From positions 1 through 56,294 of the forward strand of contig CANPTW010000013.1 in assembly GCA_947577075.1 (NCBI GenBank): 56,294 nucleotides of DNA, read 5' to 3'. Position numbers and translations under genes: made by a program. Shown here one piece after another: positions 25,440-34,042 of the stretch. The stretch's first letter is position 1; every line of letters starts with the position of its first letter. Source of the DNA: an uncultured Oscillibacter sp. Lineage in GTDB: Bacteria; Bacillota; Clostridia; Oscillospirales; Oscillospiraceae. Under the pieces are notes generated by a model. It had not been told where the DNA came from. It did not search any database and was given only the letters and a program-made list of their open reading frames with translations.

Positions 25440-26402
25440 TTACAGGGTGAAGTCCGGAGTCACCTGGGCGATGGCCTCCAGCATCCGGCGCCTGGCCTCT
25501 TCAAAGGGGGCCTCCACGGTGCAGCCTGCGGCGGCGGCGTGGCCCCCGCCCCCCAGGAGGGCGCAGGCCCTGGTGGCGTTGACCCGGGGCCCGGTGCGGA
25601 GGGAGAACTTCCACACGTTCGGGCGGAGCTCCCGCATGGTGACGGCGCAGTCCACCCCCTCGATCTGCCCCCCCAGGGCGGAGAGATCCTCCGCGTCGGT
25701 TTCCGTGGCCTGGGTCCGGGCCATGAGGGACAGGGGCACGGCCAGCACCGCCGCCCGGTCCCGGTCGTGGTACTCGATTCCGCTGAGCATGGCCGCTTCC
25801 AGGGCCAGGCGCTTTTTCGTCTTGGTGCGGAAGAAGGTCTTGTTCACCGCCTGGAAGTCGATGCCGGTCCGGAGCAATGCCGCCGCCACGGCGTGGGTGC
25901 GGGCGGTGGTGTTGCCGTAGGCGAAGCAGCCGCAGTCCGTGGCCACGGCCACATAGAGGGGCAGGGCCATCTCCGCCGTGATGGGCCCCAGGGCCGCCAG
26001 AACGTCATAGATGATCTCCCCCGTGGCGGCGGCGGAGGGGCGGACATAGTTCTCCCGCCCGAAGCCCGTAAAGGACGGGTGGTGGTCAATGGCCAGATCC
26101 ACCCGGGCCTCATAGGGCCTGGCGTTCTCCGGGAACAGGTCCGTGGTGGCGACGTCCGTGGAGACCACCCGCTCCGGCGTGAAGCCCGCCGGGGCGGCGT
26201 AGGGGAGGAAGTAGGGGGCGGTGGTGTCCGTCAGCTCCGGGTTGGGGAGGAGGTACGCCGTCTTCCCCAGGGCCCGCAGCCCCGCGCACAACGCGGCGGC
26301 GGAGCCCACGGTGTCCCCGTCGGGGCGGAGGTGGGTGAGGATGAGCACCTCGTCAAAGGAGCGCAGCAGCTCCGCGGTCTGATGAATGGTAAGCATGGTC
26401 AT
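25440..26402 (-). CDS. nrnA: DHH-family nanoRNase / pAp phosphatase
   Basis: The 320-aa protein has the DHH phosphoesterase motifs ILTHLRPDGDTVGSA near residue 20, DLAIDHHPS near 100, and the DHHA1 GGGGHAAAAG motif near 285. NrnA proteins degrade short RNA oligonucleotides and dephosphorylate pAp. The ATG at 26402 overlaps the rbfA stop (ATGA); a second ATG at 26396 is better spaced from GGAGG and may be the true start. It lies between rbfA and truB, as in many Firmicutes. Confidence 0.88.
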   Translation of the reverse strand: MTMLTIHQTAELLRSFDEVLILTHLRPDGDTVGSAAALCAGLRALGKTAYLLPNPELTDTTAPYFLPYAAPAGFTPERVVSTDVATTDLFPENARPYEARVDLAIDHHPSFTGFGRENYVRPSAAATGEIIYDVLAALGPITAEMALPLYVAVATDCGCFAYGNTTARTHAVAAALLRTGIDFQAVNKTFFRTKTKKRLALEAAMLSGIEYHDRDRAAVLAVPLSLMARTQATETDAEDLSALGGQIEGVDCAVTMRELRPNVWKFSLRTGPRVNATRACALLGGGGHAAAAGCTVEAPFEEARRRMLEAIAQVTPDFTL

Positions 26403-26782
26403 TCCTCCTCCGGCGGTTCCCCGCCCCGGGCGGCGTCCTTCTCCTCCTCCCGGCGGAGGAGCTCCAGGATGTGGGCCCCGTGCTGGATGGAGTCGTCGCC
26501 GATAAACTGGAGCTCCGGCGTATAGCGGAGCTGGAGGGCATGGCCCAGCTCCCGCCGGAGGAAGCCGGAGGCGGACCTCAGGCCCTTCAAAACGTCCTTC
26601 TCCTGGTCCTTGTTCAATACGCTGACATAGACCCGGGCATAGCGCAGGTCGTTGGTGGCGTCCACCCGGGTGACGGAGACCATGCCGGTCCCGGAGACCC
26701 GGGGGTCCTTTAAATTGCGGATCTGAGCCGCCAGCTCCCGCTGGATTTCGTCGTTGATGCGGTTGATTCGGTTTGAGGCCAT
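26399..26782 (-). CDS. rbfA: Ribosome-binding factor A
   Basis: The 127-aa protein has the KH-like RbfA fold (RINRINDEIQRELAAQIRNL, then DPRVSGTGMVSVTRVDATND and ARVYVSVLNKD). It helps mature the 30S subunit and the 16S 5' end. The ATG at 26782 follows GGAGAAG. It is downstream of infB in the classical order. Confidence 0.95.
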   Translation of the reverse strand: MASNRINRINDEIQRELAAQIRNLKDPRVSGTGMVSVTRVDATNDLRYARVYVSVLNKDQEKDVLKGLRSASGFLRRELGHALQLRYTPELQFIGDDSIQHGAHILELLRREEEKDAARGGEPPEEE

Positions 26783-26799
26783 AGCGCTTCTCCTTCCTC

Positions 26800-26834
26800 A
26801 ATAAAGGCGGCGGTCGCCCCGCCGCCTTTATTAT
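26800..26834. terminator. Hairpin between infB and rbfA
   Basis: AATAAAGGCGGCG pairs with CGCCGCCTTTATT. The T tract is short (TTTATT), so partial attenuation or RNA processing within the operon is more likely than full termination. Confidence 0.6.
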
Positions 26835-26839
26835 GCCGT

Positions 26840-29293
26840 TTACCGGGGGATTTCCTCCATGGTATAGCCTTCCACGATGTCGCCTTCCTTGATATCGTTG
26901 AACTTTTCGATGGTCAGTCCGCACTCGTAGCCGCTGGCCACTTCCTTCGCCGCGTCCTTGAAGCGCTGGAGGGAGGCCAGCTGCCCCTCGTGGATGACGA
27001 TGCCGTCCCGGACCAGGCGGATGGAGCAGTTCCGGACGATCTTGCCGTCCTGGACGTAGCAGCCCGCCACGGTGCCCACGCCGGAGACCTTGTAGGTCTG
27101 CCGGACCTCCGCGTGGCCCAGCAGCGCCTCCCGGAATTTCGGGGCCAGCATGCCCTTCATGGCGGCGGTGATTTCGTCGATACAGTCGTAGATGACCCGG
27201 TACATCCGCATATCCACGTTCTGCCGCGCCGCGCCGTCCCGGGCGGCGGCGTCCGGCCGGACGTTGAAGCCCACGATGATGGCATTGGAGGAGGAGGCCA
27301 GCATGACGTCGGACTCGTTCACCGCGCCCACGCCGCCGTGGATGACCCGGACGTTGACCTCGTCGTTGGAGAGCTTTTCGAGAGAGGCCTTCACCGCCTC
27401 CACGCTGCCCTGGACGTCGGCCTTGACGATGAGGGCCAGCTCCTTCCGCTCGCCGGCCTGGATCTGGTCGAACAGATTCTCCAGGCTGACCTTCTGCACG
27501 GGGGCGGCGGCCTTGGCCCGCTCCTCGGCCTTGCGCTGCTCCACCAGCTCCCGGGCCATGCGCTCGTCGCTGACGGCGAAGAAGGGGCTTCCGGCGGTGG
27601 GGGCCTCGCTGAGGCCCGCGATCTCCACGGGGACGGAGGGGCCCGCCTCGGTGAGCCGGCCGCCCTTATAGTCCAGCATGGTCCGCACCCGGCCCACGGC
27701 GGTGCCCGCGATGATGACGTCCCCCTGCTTCAAGGTCCCGTTCTGGACCAGGAGGGTCGCCACCGGGCCCCGGCCCTTGTCCAGCCGCGCCTCGATGACG
27801 GTGCCCTGGCCCGCCCGGTTGGGGTTGGCCTTCAGCTCCGCCATCTCGGCGGTGAGGGTCAGCATCTCCAGGAGGTTGTCGATGCCGATGTTTTTCTTGG
27901 CGGAGACCTTGCAGCAGATGGTCTCGCCGCCCCAGTCCTCGGGGACCAGGCCGTGCTCCGTCAGCTGCTGCATGACCTTGTCCGGGTTGGCGTTTTCCTT
28001 GTCAATTTTGTTGACGGCCACCAGGATGGGGATGTTGGCCGCTTTGGCGTGGGAGATGGACTCGATGGTCTGGGGCATGATGCCGTCGTCCGCCGCCACC
28101 ATCAGGATGGCGATGTCCGTCACCATGGCGCCCCGGGCGCGCATGGAGGTGAACGCCTCGTGGCCCGGGGTGTCCAGGAAGGTGATGGGCTTCCCGTTCA
28201 CCTGGACCTGATAGGCGCCGATGTGCTGGGTGATGCCCCCCGCCTCGCCGGAGGCCACGGAGGTATTCCGGATCGTGTCCAGCAACGAGGTCTTGCCGTG
28301 GTCCACGTGGCCCATGACCACCACCACGGGGGCCCGGGGCACCAGGTCCTCGGCCCTGTCCTCGGACACGTCGATGAGCTTTTCCTCGATGGTGACCACG
28401 ACTTCCTTTTCCACCTTGCAGCCCATTTCCTCGGCGATGAAGGCGGCGGTGTCGTAGTCGATCATCTGGGGCAGGGAGGCCATGATGCCGTTTTTCATCA
28501 GGGCCTTGACCACCTCCGCGCCGGTTTTCTTCATCCGGCTGGCCAGCTCGCCCACGCAAATCTCGTCGGGAATCTGGACCTTGACGGGGGCCTTCTTGGC
28601 GATCTCCAGCTGGAGGCGGCGCATTTTCTCCGCCTCGTCCTGGCGGCGCTTGTTGGAAAACACGGGGCCGCCCCGGCGCTGGTTCCGGCCCTGGACCTTC
28701 TCCCGGCCGGAGCGCTGCTGGCGCTGCATCCGCTCGCCCTGCTGGCCGCCCAGGGTCTCCAGGCGCTCGTCGTACTTGGCCAGGTTCACGTCGCCGCCCT
28801 TCCGGGTGTCCACGATCTTCTTCTGGGGCACCCGGCTGACGGGCTTCTGGACCGGCTGCTGGGGGGGCTGCTGCCCGGCGGGCTTTCCCTGCTGCCCGGC
28901 GGGCTGCTGGCGGGGCTGGCCCTGAGGGGGCTGGCCGGGGCGCTGCGGCCCGGGCTGCTGGGGGCGGGGCTGGCCCGCCGCGGGTCTGCCCGCCTGCTGG
29001 GCGGGGGCCGCCGCCGGCCGCTGCTGGGCGGGCTGGGGGGCCTTTTGGGGCTTCTTCTCCTCCGCCGGGGCGGGCTTCGCCTCCTGGTAGGTCTCGCTGA
29101 AAATCACCTGGATATCGGAGACGGGGTGATCCTGGGTCAGGCGGTCAACGATGATGGAGAGCTCCCGGTCCGTCAGGACCTGCATGTGGTTCTTCGGGGC
29201 GGAGCCGTACTTCGTCAGGATCTCGGTGATGGTCTTGGTGGGGAGGCCGAAGTCCTTCGCCACCTCGTGAACCCTGTATTTTTCAATAGCCAA
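26840..29293 (-). CDS. infB: Translation initiation factor IF-2
   Basis: The 817-aa protein has the N-terminal IF2 domain ([18 protein letters not shown]) and a Gln/Pro/Ala-rich linker at about 70-165. The G domain has G1 GHVDHGKTS near 330, DTPGHEAF and NKIDK, and domains II-IV run to the C terminus. It brings fMet-tRNA to the 30S P site. The low-complexity linker is typical for the family. The 141-bp leader contains a strong hairpin (GAAAACCGGCGGC / GCCGCCGGCTTTC). The GTPase motifs are complete. Confidence 0.97.
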   Translation of the reverse strand: MAIEKYRVHEVAKDFGLPTKTITEILTKYGSAPKNHMQVLTDRELSIIVDRLTQDHPVSDIQVIFSETYQEAKPAPAEEKKPQKAPQPAQQRPAAAPAQQAGRPAAGQPRPQQPGPQRPGQPPQGQPRQQPAGQQGKPAGQQPPQQPVQKPVSRVPQKKIVDTRKGGDVNLAKYDERLETLGGQQGERMQRQQRSGREKVQGRNQRRGGPVFSNKRRQDEAEKMRRLQLEIAKKAPVKVQIPDEICVGELASRMKKTGAEVVKALMKNGIMASLPQMIDYDTAAFIAEEMGCKVEKEVVVTIEEKLIDVSEDRAEDLVPRAPVVVVMGHVDHGKTSLLDTIRNTSVASGEAGGITQHIGAYQVQVNGKPITFLDTPGHEAFTSMRARGAMVTDIAILMVAADDGIMPQTIESISHAKAANIPILVAVNKIDKENANPDKVMQQLTEHGLVPEDWGGETICCKVSAKKNIGIDNLLEMLTLTAEMAELKANPNRAGQGTVIEARLDKGRGPVATLLVQNGTLKQGDVIIAGTAVGRVRTMLDYKGGRLTEAGPSVPVEIAGLSEAPTAGSPFFAVSDERMARELVEQRKAEERAKAAAPVQKVSLENLFDQIQAGERKELALIVKADVQGSVEAVKASLEKLSNDEVNVRVIHGGVGAVNESDVMLASSSNAIIVGFNVRPDAAARDGAARQNVDMRMYRVIYDCIDEITAAMKGMLAPKFREALLGHAEVRQTYKVSGVGTVAGCYVQDGKIVRNCSIRLVRDGIVIHEGQLASLQRFKDAAKEVASGYECGLTIEKFNDIKEGDIVEGYTMEEIPR

Positions 29294-29434
29294 TCTAAAA
29301 CACCTCGTTCTGCTCCGCTCCGCAAGCCCGTTTGAAAACCGGCGGCCCGCCGCCGGCTTTCAGACGGACTCGGAAGGGGAGAAATTTTATAGAAAAGGAA
29401 GGGCCGGCGGGGCCCGGCGGTCCGGGGGGGCACC

Positions 29435-30178
29435 TCAGCGCCCTCCGCCCCGGTCCGGGCCGTTCCCGCCCGAGGGGGGCTTGGAGCCGGGCCTGCCCTT
29501 GTTTCGGGGAAAGCGCCCGGGGCCCGCGGGCTTTCCGGGCCCGCGGCCGTGAGCGGGGCCCGGGCCGCCGCTCCGGGGGCGGCGCCCGCCGGGGGAACGG
29601 CCCGGCTTTCCGCCGGGGGGCCCTCCCTCTTTGCGGCGGGACGCCTGCCCGCCCTCCCGGGGGGAATCCCAGGCGCGGCCCTTCCGGGGCTCCGCCGTCC
29701 GCCGCCCGTCCCGGGGCGGGGAGGAGCGGGGCTTGGCGGGGCGGCGGTCCTCCCGCCGCTCCGGAGGGGCCTTGGGGGGCGGGTCCCGGCGGGGAGCCGC
29801 CTGGCGCTCCTTGGCCCGGCGGCGCTTCAGGTCCATCCGGGCGGCGGCCTCGCCATAGCGCTCCGGGTCCAGCCGGGCCAGCCGCTCCGTGACGGCGGCG
29901 GCGAGCCCCGTGTCCGTCAGGGCCGCGACGGCGGCGCTGCCCCGGCCCAGGGCTCCCCCCAGCTCCGCCTTGGAGAAGGGGAGGACCAGCCAGAGGCAGT
30001 GCCCCTCCCGGGCCAGGTGCTCCGCCCGGCGGAGGGTGTTCCCCGCCGCGTCGGAGGCCGCCAGCAGCAGCCGGGCCTGCCCGGCCTTGGCGGCCAGGGC
30101 CGCGGGCTCCTCCCCCACGGCCAGCCGCCCGCCCCGAAGGGCCAGGCCCAGCAGGGATAAAATGTTGTTCCCGCTCAT
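29435..30178 (-). CDS. ylxQ: YlxQ-like L7Ae-family protein with long disordered tail
   Basis: Residues 1-105 of this 247-aa protein form an L7Ae/YlxQ fold (NILSLLGLALRGGRLAVGEE, then RLLLAASDAAGNT and PFSKAELGGALGRGSAAVAAL), which binds kink-turn RNA. From about residue 112 to the end the sequence is an Arg/Pro/Gly/Lys-rich disordered tail (RRDPPPKAPPERR, GRRPRSGGPGPAHGRGPG), more than doubling the family's usual length of about 100 aa. The tail is probably a nonspecific RNA-binding extension. The frame stays open across GC-rich DNA to a proper stop. The start overlaps the ylxR stop by 4 bp. Confidence 0.85.
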   Translation of the reverse strand: MSGNNILSLLGLALRGGRLAVGEEPAALAAKAGQARLLLAASDAAGNTLRRAEHLAREGHCLWLVLPFSKAELGGALGRGSAAVAALTDTGLAAAVTERLARLDPERYGEAAARMDLKRRRAKERQAAPRRDPPPKAPPERREDRRPAKPRSSPPRDGRRTAEPRKGRAWDSPREGGQASRRKEGGPPGGKPGRSPGGRRPRSGGPGPAHGRGPGKPAGPGRFPRNKGRPGSKPPSGGNGPDRGGGR

Positions 30179-30447
30179 GTCCCGCCTCCCAGTTCCGCCT
30201 CCATGGCGTCGTAAACCTCGGGGGGAATGGCGGTTTCGAAGGCCCGCTCCAGCGCCCGGGACTTCCGGGCCTTTTTCAGGCAGGCCGGGTCCGGGCAGAC
30301 GTAAGCCCCCCGGCCGGGCTTTTTCCCGCCGAAGTCCAGGCTGACCGCCCCCTCCGGGGAGCGGACCACCCGCAGCAGGGCCTTTTTATCCTTCATCTCC
30401 CGGCAGCCGACGCATTGGCGCTGGGGAATCTTTCTCACCTTGGGCAT
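30175..30447 (-). CDS. ylxR: YlxR (DUF448) RNA-binding protein
   Basis: The 90-aa protein has the YlxR signature RQCVGCREMKDKKALLRVVR and a central PGRGAYVCPDPACLKKARK segment. It is a small nucleic-acid-binding protein encoded between nusA and infB in most Firmicutes; a role in transcription or RNase P control has been proposed. The ATG at 30447 is chosen because the motif begins soon after it. Confidence 0.92.
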   Translation of the reverse strand: MPKVRKIPQRQCVGCREMKDKKALLRVVRSPEGAVSLDFGGKKPGRGAYVCPDPACLKKARKSRALERAFETAIPPEVYDAMEAELGGGT

Positions 30448-30493
30448 GTGCAGGACCACCCTTCTGTCGGAATTCAAAGCGGGGCGCCGGGGC

Positions 30494-31663
30494 TCATTCC
30501 TCCCCGGCCGCGTCCTCCGCGGGCGTCTCTCCGCCCTCCCGGGGGAAGAGGTCCTCCCCCTCCTCCGGCTGATAGCTCTGGGGCTTGATGTCGATCTTAT
30601 AGCCGGTGAGGCGGGCGGCCAGGCGGGCGTTCTGCCCCTCCTTGCCGATGGCCAGGGAGAGCTGGTCGTCGGGGACCACGCAGCGGCAGGCCTTGCCCTC
30701 CTCCGCCATTTGGACGTCCACCACGTCGGCGGGGGCCAGGGCGGCGGCGATGAAGGCGGCGGGGTCCTCGCTCCATTTGATGATGTCGATTTTCTCGCCC
30801 CGCAGCTCCTCCACGATGGCGGCCACCCGCTGGCCCCGGGGACCCACGCAGGCGCCGATGGGGTCCACGTTCTCCTCGTTGGACCAGACGGCCATCTTCG
30901 TGCGGCTGCCGGCCTCCCGGGCGATGGACCTCACTTCCACGGAGCCGTCGAAAATCTCGGGGACCTCCAGCTCGAAAAGGCGCTTCACAAGGCCCGGATG
31001 GGTCCGGGAGATCAGCACCTGGGGGCCCCGGGTGGAGTGGCGGACGTCCACCACATAGACCTTGATGTGCATCCCCTCCTCCAGGGGTTCGCCAGGGACC
31101 TGCTCCCCGGTGAGGAGCAGCGCCTCGGTGGACTCCGCGCCGGTGCCGATGCGGAGGGAGGCGGCGCCGTTCCGGGGGTCGATCCGGGTGACCACGCCGG
31201 TGAGGATTTCGTGCTGCTTGGAGTTGAACTCGTCGTAGACCTTGCCCCGCTCGGCCTCCCGCAGGCCCTGGATGATGACCTGCTTGCCGTTGCCCGCGGC
31301 GATGCGGCCGAACTCCATCTTGTCCACGGGGATGTTCACCACGTCCCCGATCTCATACCGGGCGGAAATGGCCTTGGCCTCCTCCAGGGGCATCTCGTTG
31401 AAGGGGTCCACGTAGTCCTCCTCGTCCACCACGGTTTTCCGGATGAACATGCGCAGCTCCCGGTGCTCCTCGTCCGCCTCCACGACGATGTTTTCCTCCT
31501 CCACGTCCTTGTGGTCCCGCTGGTAGGCGGTGGTGATGGCCTTGATGACTTTCTCCAGCATGGCCTCCTTGGGGATGCCCCGCTCCTGTTCCAGCAGTTC
31601 CAGGGCGGCGAAGATCTCACCGGGATTCATGCCGGCGGGTTCCTTCTGTTTTTTGCCTTTCAT
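30494..31663 (-). CDS. nusA: Transcription termination/antitermination factor NusA
   Basis: The 389-aa protein has the N-terminal RNA-polymerase-binding domain (1-135), an S1 domain near 140-205 (GVVTRIDPRNGAASLRIG) and two KH domains with GACVGPRGQRVAAI and LAIGKEGQNARLAARL. The acidic C-terminal repeats of proteobacterial NusA are absent, as in other Firmicutes. The ATG at 31663 follows AAGGAG. Confidence 0.96.
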   Translation of the reverse strand: MKGKKQKEPAGMNPGEIFAALELLEQERGIPKEAMLEKVIKAITTAYQRDHKDVEEENIVVEADEEHRELRMFIRKTVVDEEDYVDPFNEMPLEEAKAISARYEIGDVVNIPVDKMEFGRIAAGNGKQVIIQGLREAERGKVYDEFNSKQHEILTGVVTRIDPRNGAASLRIGTGAESTEALLLTGEQVPGEPLEEGMHIKVYVVDVRHSTRGPQVLISRTHPGLVKRLFELEVPEIFDGSVEVRSIAREAGSRTKMAVWSNEENVDPIGACVGPRGQRVAAIVEELRGEKIDIIKWSEDPAAFIAAALAPADVVDVQMAEEGKACRCVVPDDQLSLAIGKEGQNARLAARLTGYKIDIKPQSYQPEEGEDLFPREGGETPAEDAAGEE

Positions 31664-31723
31664 CTTTGCCGATTCTCCTTATTTACTAAAATACATGATC
31701 CGTATCACGGCGGGCCGGGCGCG

Positions 31724-32185
31724 TCAGAGCTCCACCCGCAGGCGGACCAGGGCCACGTCCTTCTTCTCAAAGGTCCGGACCGCGCCCCCCGCCTCCACGG
31801 CGACGGCCCCGCTCTCCGGGTCGTAGGCCGCGAGGACGCCGGGAATCTCCTTCCGCCCGTCCAGGGCGCGGTAGAGCTTCACCAGCACGGGGCTGCCCAT
31901 AAATTGGGCGAAGTCTCCGGGCCGCTTCAGCGCCCGCTCCGCCCCGGCGGAGCCCACCTCCAGGGTATAGCTCCCCTCGATGGGGTCCGCCTCGTCCAGA
32001 AGGTCGGACAGCTTCCGGGACACGGCCTCGCAGTCCAGGATATCCACGCCGCCCTCCTTGTCCAGAAGGACCCGGAGATACCAGGTTCCGCCCTCCTTGA
32101 CGTATTCCACGTCCCAGAGGGTGCAGCCCGCCTCCTCAATGGCGGGGGCGGCCAGCTCGGCGGTGAGTTCGGTAATCTTTTTCAT
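31724..32185 (-). CDS. rimP: Ribosome maturation factor RimP
   Basis: The 153-aa protein has the RimP N-domain motif GCTLWDVEYVKEGGTWYLRVLLDKEGGVD, the DLLDEADPIEGSYTLEVGSAG region and an Sm-like C-domain. It aids 30S assembly. It is the first gene of the nusA-infB operon. The leader is about 210 nt; a Pro/Gly-rich frame inside it has no ribosome site. Confidence 0.94.
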   Translation of the reverse strand: MKKITELTAELAAPAIEEAGCTLWDVEYVKEGGTWYLRVLLDKEGGVDILDCEAVSRKLSDLLDEADPIEGSYTLEVGSAGAERALKRPGDFAQFMGSPVLVKLYRALDGRKEIPGVLAAYDPESGAVAVEAGGAVRTFEKKDVALVRLRVEL

Positions 32186-32404
32186 AGCGCGTTCTCCCTT
32201 GTAAAGCCGAAGGATGTTCGTTGGCGGGAAGGAGGGGCCCCGGCGCGGGGCGCCCCGGGACGGGGTTCTCCGCCGGTTCCGCCGCAGGCTTTTCGGCCTG
32301 CTGAAAAACGCCGCGCGCTTTTTGCCGGACCAACAGGGCCAACAAAAAGAGCGGACCGCCGGTCCACTCCATACCTTACGCTTCCATCTTATCCTAACAT
32401 ATGC

Positions 32405-32433
32405 AATATACCACAGCGGATGAGAAAGCGCAA
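32405..32433 (-). promoter_or_regulatory. Promoter of the rimP-nusA-infB-ribF operon
   Basis: On the minus strand TTGCGC (32428-32433) and TATATT (32405-32410) are 17 bp apart. The surrounding 438-bp spacer (32186-32623) also contains GC-rich hairpins such as CCCGGGG/CCCCGGG, and no gene. Confidence 0.65.
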
Positions 32434-32623
32434 GCCTTTTTCTGAATTTTTATCTCCGAAAGAAGCCCGGCGCGGGTTCCGCAGCGGCTCCCCCCGGGCG
32501 GGAATCCGCAAGGGTCCCCCCCCCGGGGCCCGCCCCGGGGGCTCTCCCCCCGGGCGGCGTCATCCGCGGTTCCGCGCCGGGAGGCAGATCCCCCTGCCGA
32601 TTCCGTTCGCAGCCATTCCCCCC

Positions 32624-33619
32624 TTACGAAATCATCTCGCTGCCGATCCGGTAGCCGCTCCAGGTCCCGAACTCCGGCCACAGGGCGGAGCAGTCATAGA
32701 AGCAGTAGGCCCCCAGGGGGCTCCGCCACTTCTCCGCGTTGAAGAACAGCGTGGGCAGGGAGTAGGCTTCCCCCTCGTGTTCCTCATTGGGCGTGATGGA
32801 GAACAGGCACCCGTCCTCCCACCAGAGCGGGCCGTCCTCCCCGTTTTCGGTGACGGAATAGGCGGCAAAATACCCCTGCTCCGCCAGCTCCTCAAAGGTC
32901 CCCGTCACCACCTCCACGCCGTGCAGCTCCCCGAAGCGCCAGGCCAGGGCGGCCTTCTCGCTCTCCGTCAGCTCCCCGGGGGCCTGGGAGAGGTCCAGCC
33001 CGGCGATGGCAATCCCCTCATTCAGCCCCTTGTCCTTCTCCCACAGGTCGTCCAGAACTTGAAGGTACAGCCCGCAGAGATCATAGCAGCTCCCGCCGGG
33101 GTTTTTCGACCTGCCGACGGACCAGGCCGTCACGCTGTAGACCTCCCCCAGCCGGGCCGGGAAGCTCTCCATCGCCGTGCCGTTGAAGGCCACGTCCACC
33201 GTCATGCCGTCCTCCAACACGGAGGCGTCCGCCAGCTCGCCGTCCAGGTAAACCGGGACCGCCGCAGGCGCGGCGTTTTCCAGCGTAATGCCCGGAAGGC
33301 TGGTGTACACGAGGTCCGCCTTGGGCCCTCCGCTCTCCAGGTTCAGCCGGTAAACCCCCGTCCCGCCGTAGAGCCCTTCGTCCAGCTCCGCCAGGAGGAG
33401 CGTCCCGTCCTCCGCCCCGTCCACAATCCGGCAGGCGAGGACCGTGGGCTCCTCGTCCTCCGCCAGGGAGGGGACGTCCGCCGGGGCGGGCGGGGTTCCC
33501 TCCGTGAGGTCCGCCGTCCCAGCCGGGGCCGGGGACTCCGGACGCTCCGCCGGGGCGCTTTGGCAGGCCGCCAGCAACAGGCACAATGCCAGGGCAAACG
33601 CAAATTTCCAGAGCTTCAT
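32624..33619 (-). CDS. Secreted lipoprotein of unknown family
   Basis: The 331-aa protein has a signal peptide with lipobox LLAAC near residue 19, then a Pro/Ala/Glu linker to about residue 58. A mature domain rich in acidic and aromatic residues follows, with Cys178/Cys182 (GSCYDLCGLY) and a C-terminal GAYCFYDCSALWPEF segment that could form disulfides. The family was not recognised. The ATG at 33619 follows AAAAGGAGG, which lies inside a long hairpin (see 33620-33664). Confidence 0.8.
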   Translation of the reverse strand: MKLWKFAFALALCLLLAACQSAPAERPESPAPAGTADLTEGTPPAPADVPSLAEDEEPTVLACRIVDGAEDGTLLLAELDEGLYGGTGVYRLNLESGGPKADLVYTSLPGITLENAAPAAVPVYLDGELADASVLEDGMTVDVAFNGTAMESFPARLGEVYSVTAWSVGRSKNPGGSCYDLCGLYLQVLDDLWEKDKGLNEGIAIAGLDLSQAPGELTESEKAALAWRFGELHGVEVVTGTFEELAEQGYFAAYSVTENGEDGPLWWEDGCLFSITPNEEHEGEAYSLPTLFFNAEKWRSPLGAYCFYDCSALWPEFGTWSGYRIGSEMIS

Positions 33620-33664
33620 AAAACCGCCTCCTTTTCCGGTTTAGTCGGAAACGGAGGCGGTTTT
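33620..33664 (-). promoter_or_regulatory. Hairpin that would sequester the lipoprotein ribosome site
   Basis: AAAACCGCCTCC (33620-33631) pairs with GGAGGCGGTTTT (33653-33664), with an inner TTCCG/CGGAA stem. On the minus-strand mRNA the GGAGG just before the start codon is paired, so initiation may depend on opening of this stem. Confidence 0.55.
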
Positions 33665-33667
33665 GTT

Positions 33668-33873
33668 CCCAGGCCGGCAAAAAGTATTTTGCCGGCCTGG
33701 GCAGGTTTTCAAAACTCTTTTGGCGTTTGAAAACTTCTGATTTAAATGGTGCAGGAACCCCCTCCTGGGTTTATCTCCGCGCTGAGAGCCGCCGGCGGCT
33801 GCGCTCCGAAACGCGCCTGCGGGCGCAGCCCGCCCTGCACCCTTCCTTCCCGGCGAAGAAGTCTTCCGCGCTT
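33668..33873 (+). repeat. Hairpin-rich dispersed repeat, copy 1
   Basis: This copy starts with CCCAGGCCGGCAAAA / TTTTGCCGGCCTGGG (33668-33701), then the hairpin GTTTTCAAA / TTTGAAAAC. Next comes TGATTTAAATGGTGCAGGAA, an ACCC...GGGT stem and CTTCCTTCCCGGCGAAGAAG. The same order occurs at 47693-47857 (inverted) and 54997-55155. Its right end is cut off by the MITE at 33874. An insert near 33780-33830 (GCCGCCGGCGGC) is unique to this copy. Confidence 0.75.
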
Positions 33874-34040
33874 CTAGAGTCTGTTTTAAAACCGTCAGAA
33901 CGCCGTCTTGGGGCGTCTTTTTCCGCCAGGACTGCGTTGATTTGACTTGAAATCCGCCAGGATTCCTGCGTCAAATCGCCTTGCCTGGCAAAAAAATCCG
34001 TCCGAATCCGGCATTTCGCAGGTTTTAAAACAGACTCTAG
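33874..34040. mobile_element. 167-bp MITE with perfect 20-bp terminal inverted repeats
   Basis: The ends are CTAGAGTCTGTTTTAAAACC (33874-33893) and its exact complement at 34021-34040. The interior has no ORF and contains further inverted repeats (GATTTGAC / GTCAAATC, CGCCAGGA repeated). The outer CTAG could be a target duplication or part of the ends. No other copy was seen in the window. Confidence 0.75.
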
Positions 34041-34042
34041 GG

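Noticed and set aside
26990-29335. 781-codon plus-strand frame across infB
   Set aside because: It is antisense to the well-conserved IF-2 gene. The His/Asp/Gly-rich composition is a codon-bias artefact.
32136-32372. Minus-strand frame MEWTGGPLFLLALLV in the rimP leader
   Set aside because: It has no ribosome site, a Pro/Gly-rich composition, and overlaps rimP in another frame. The region is better explained as the operon leader.
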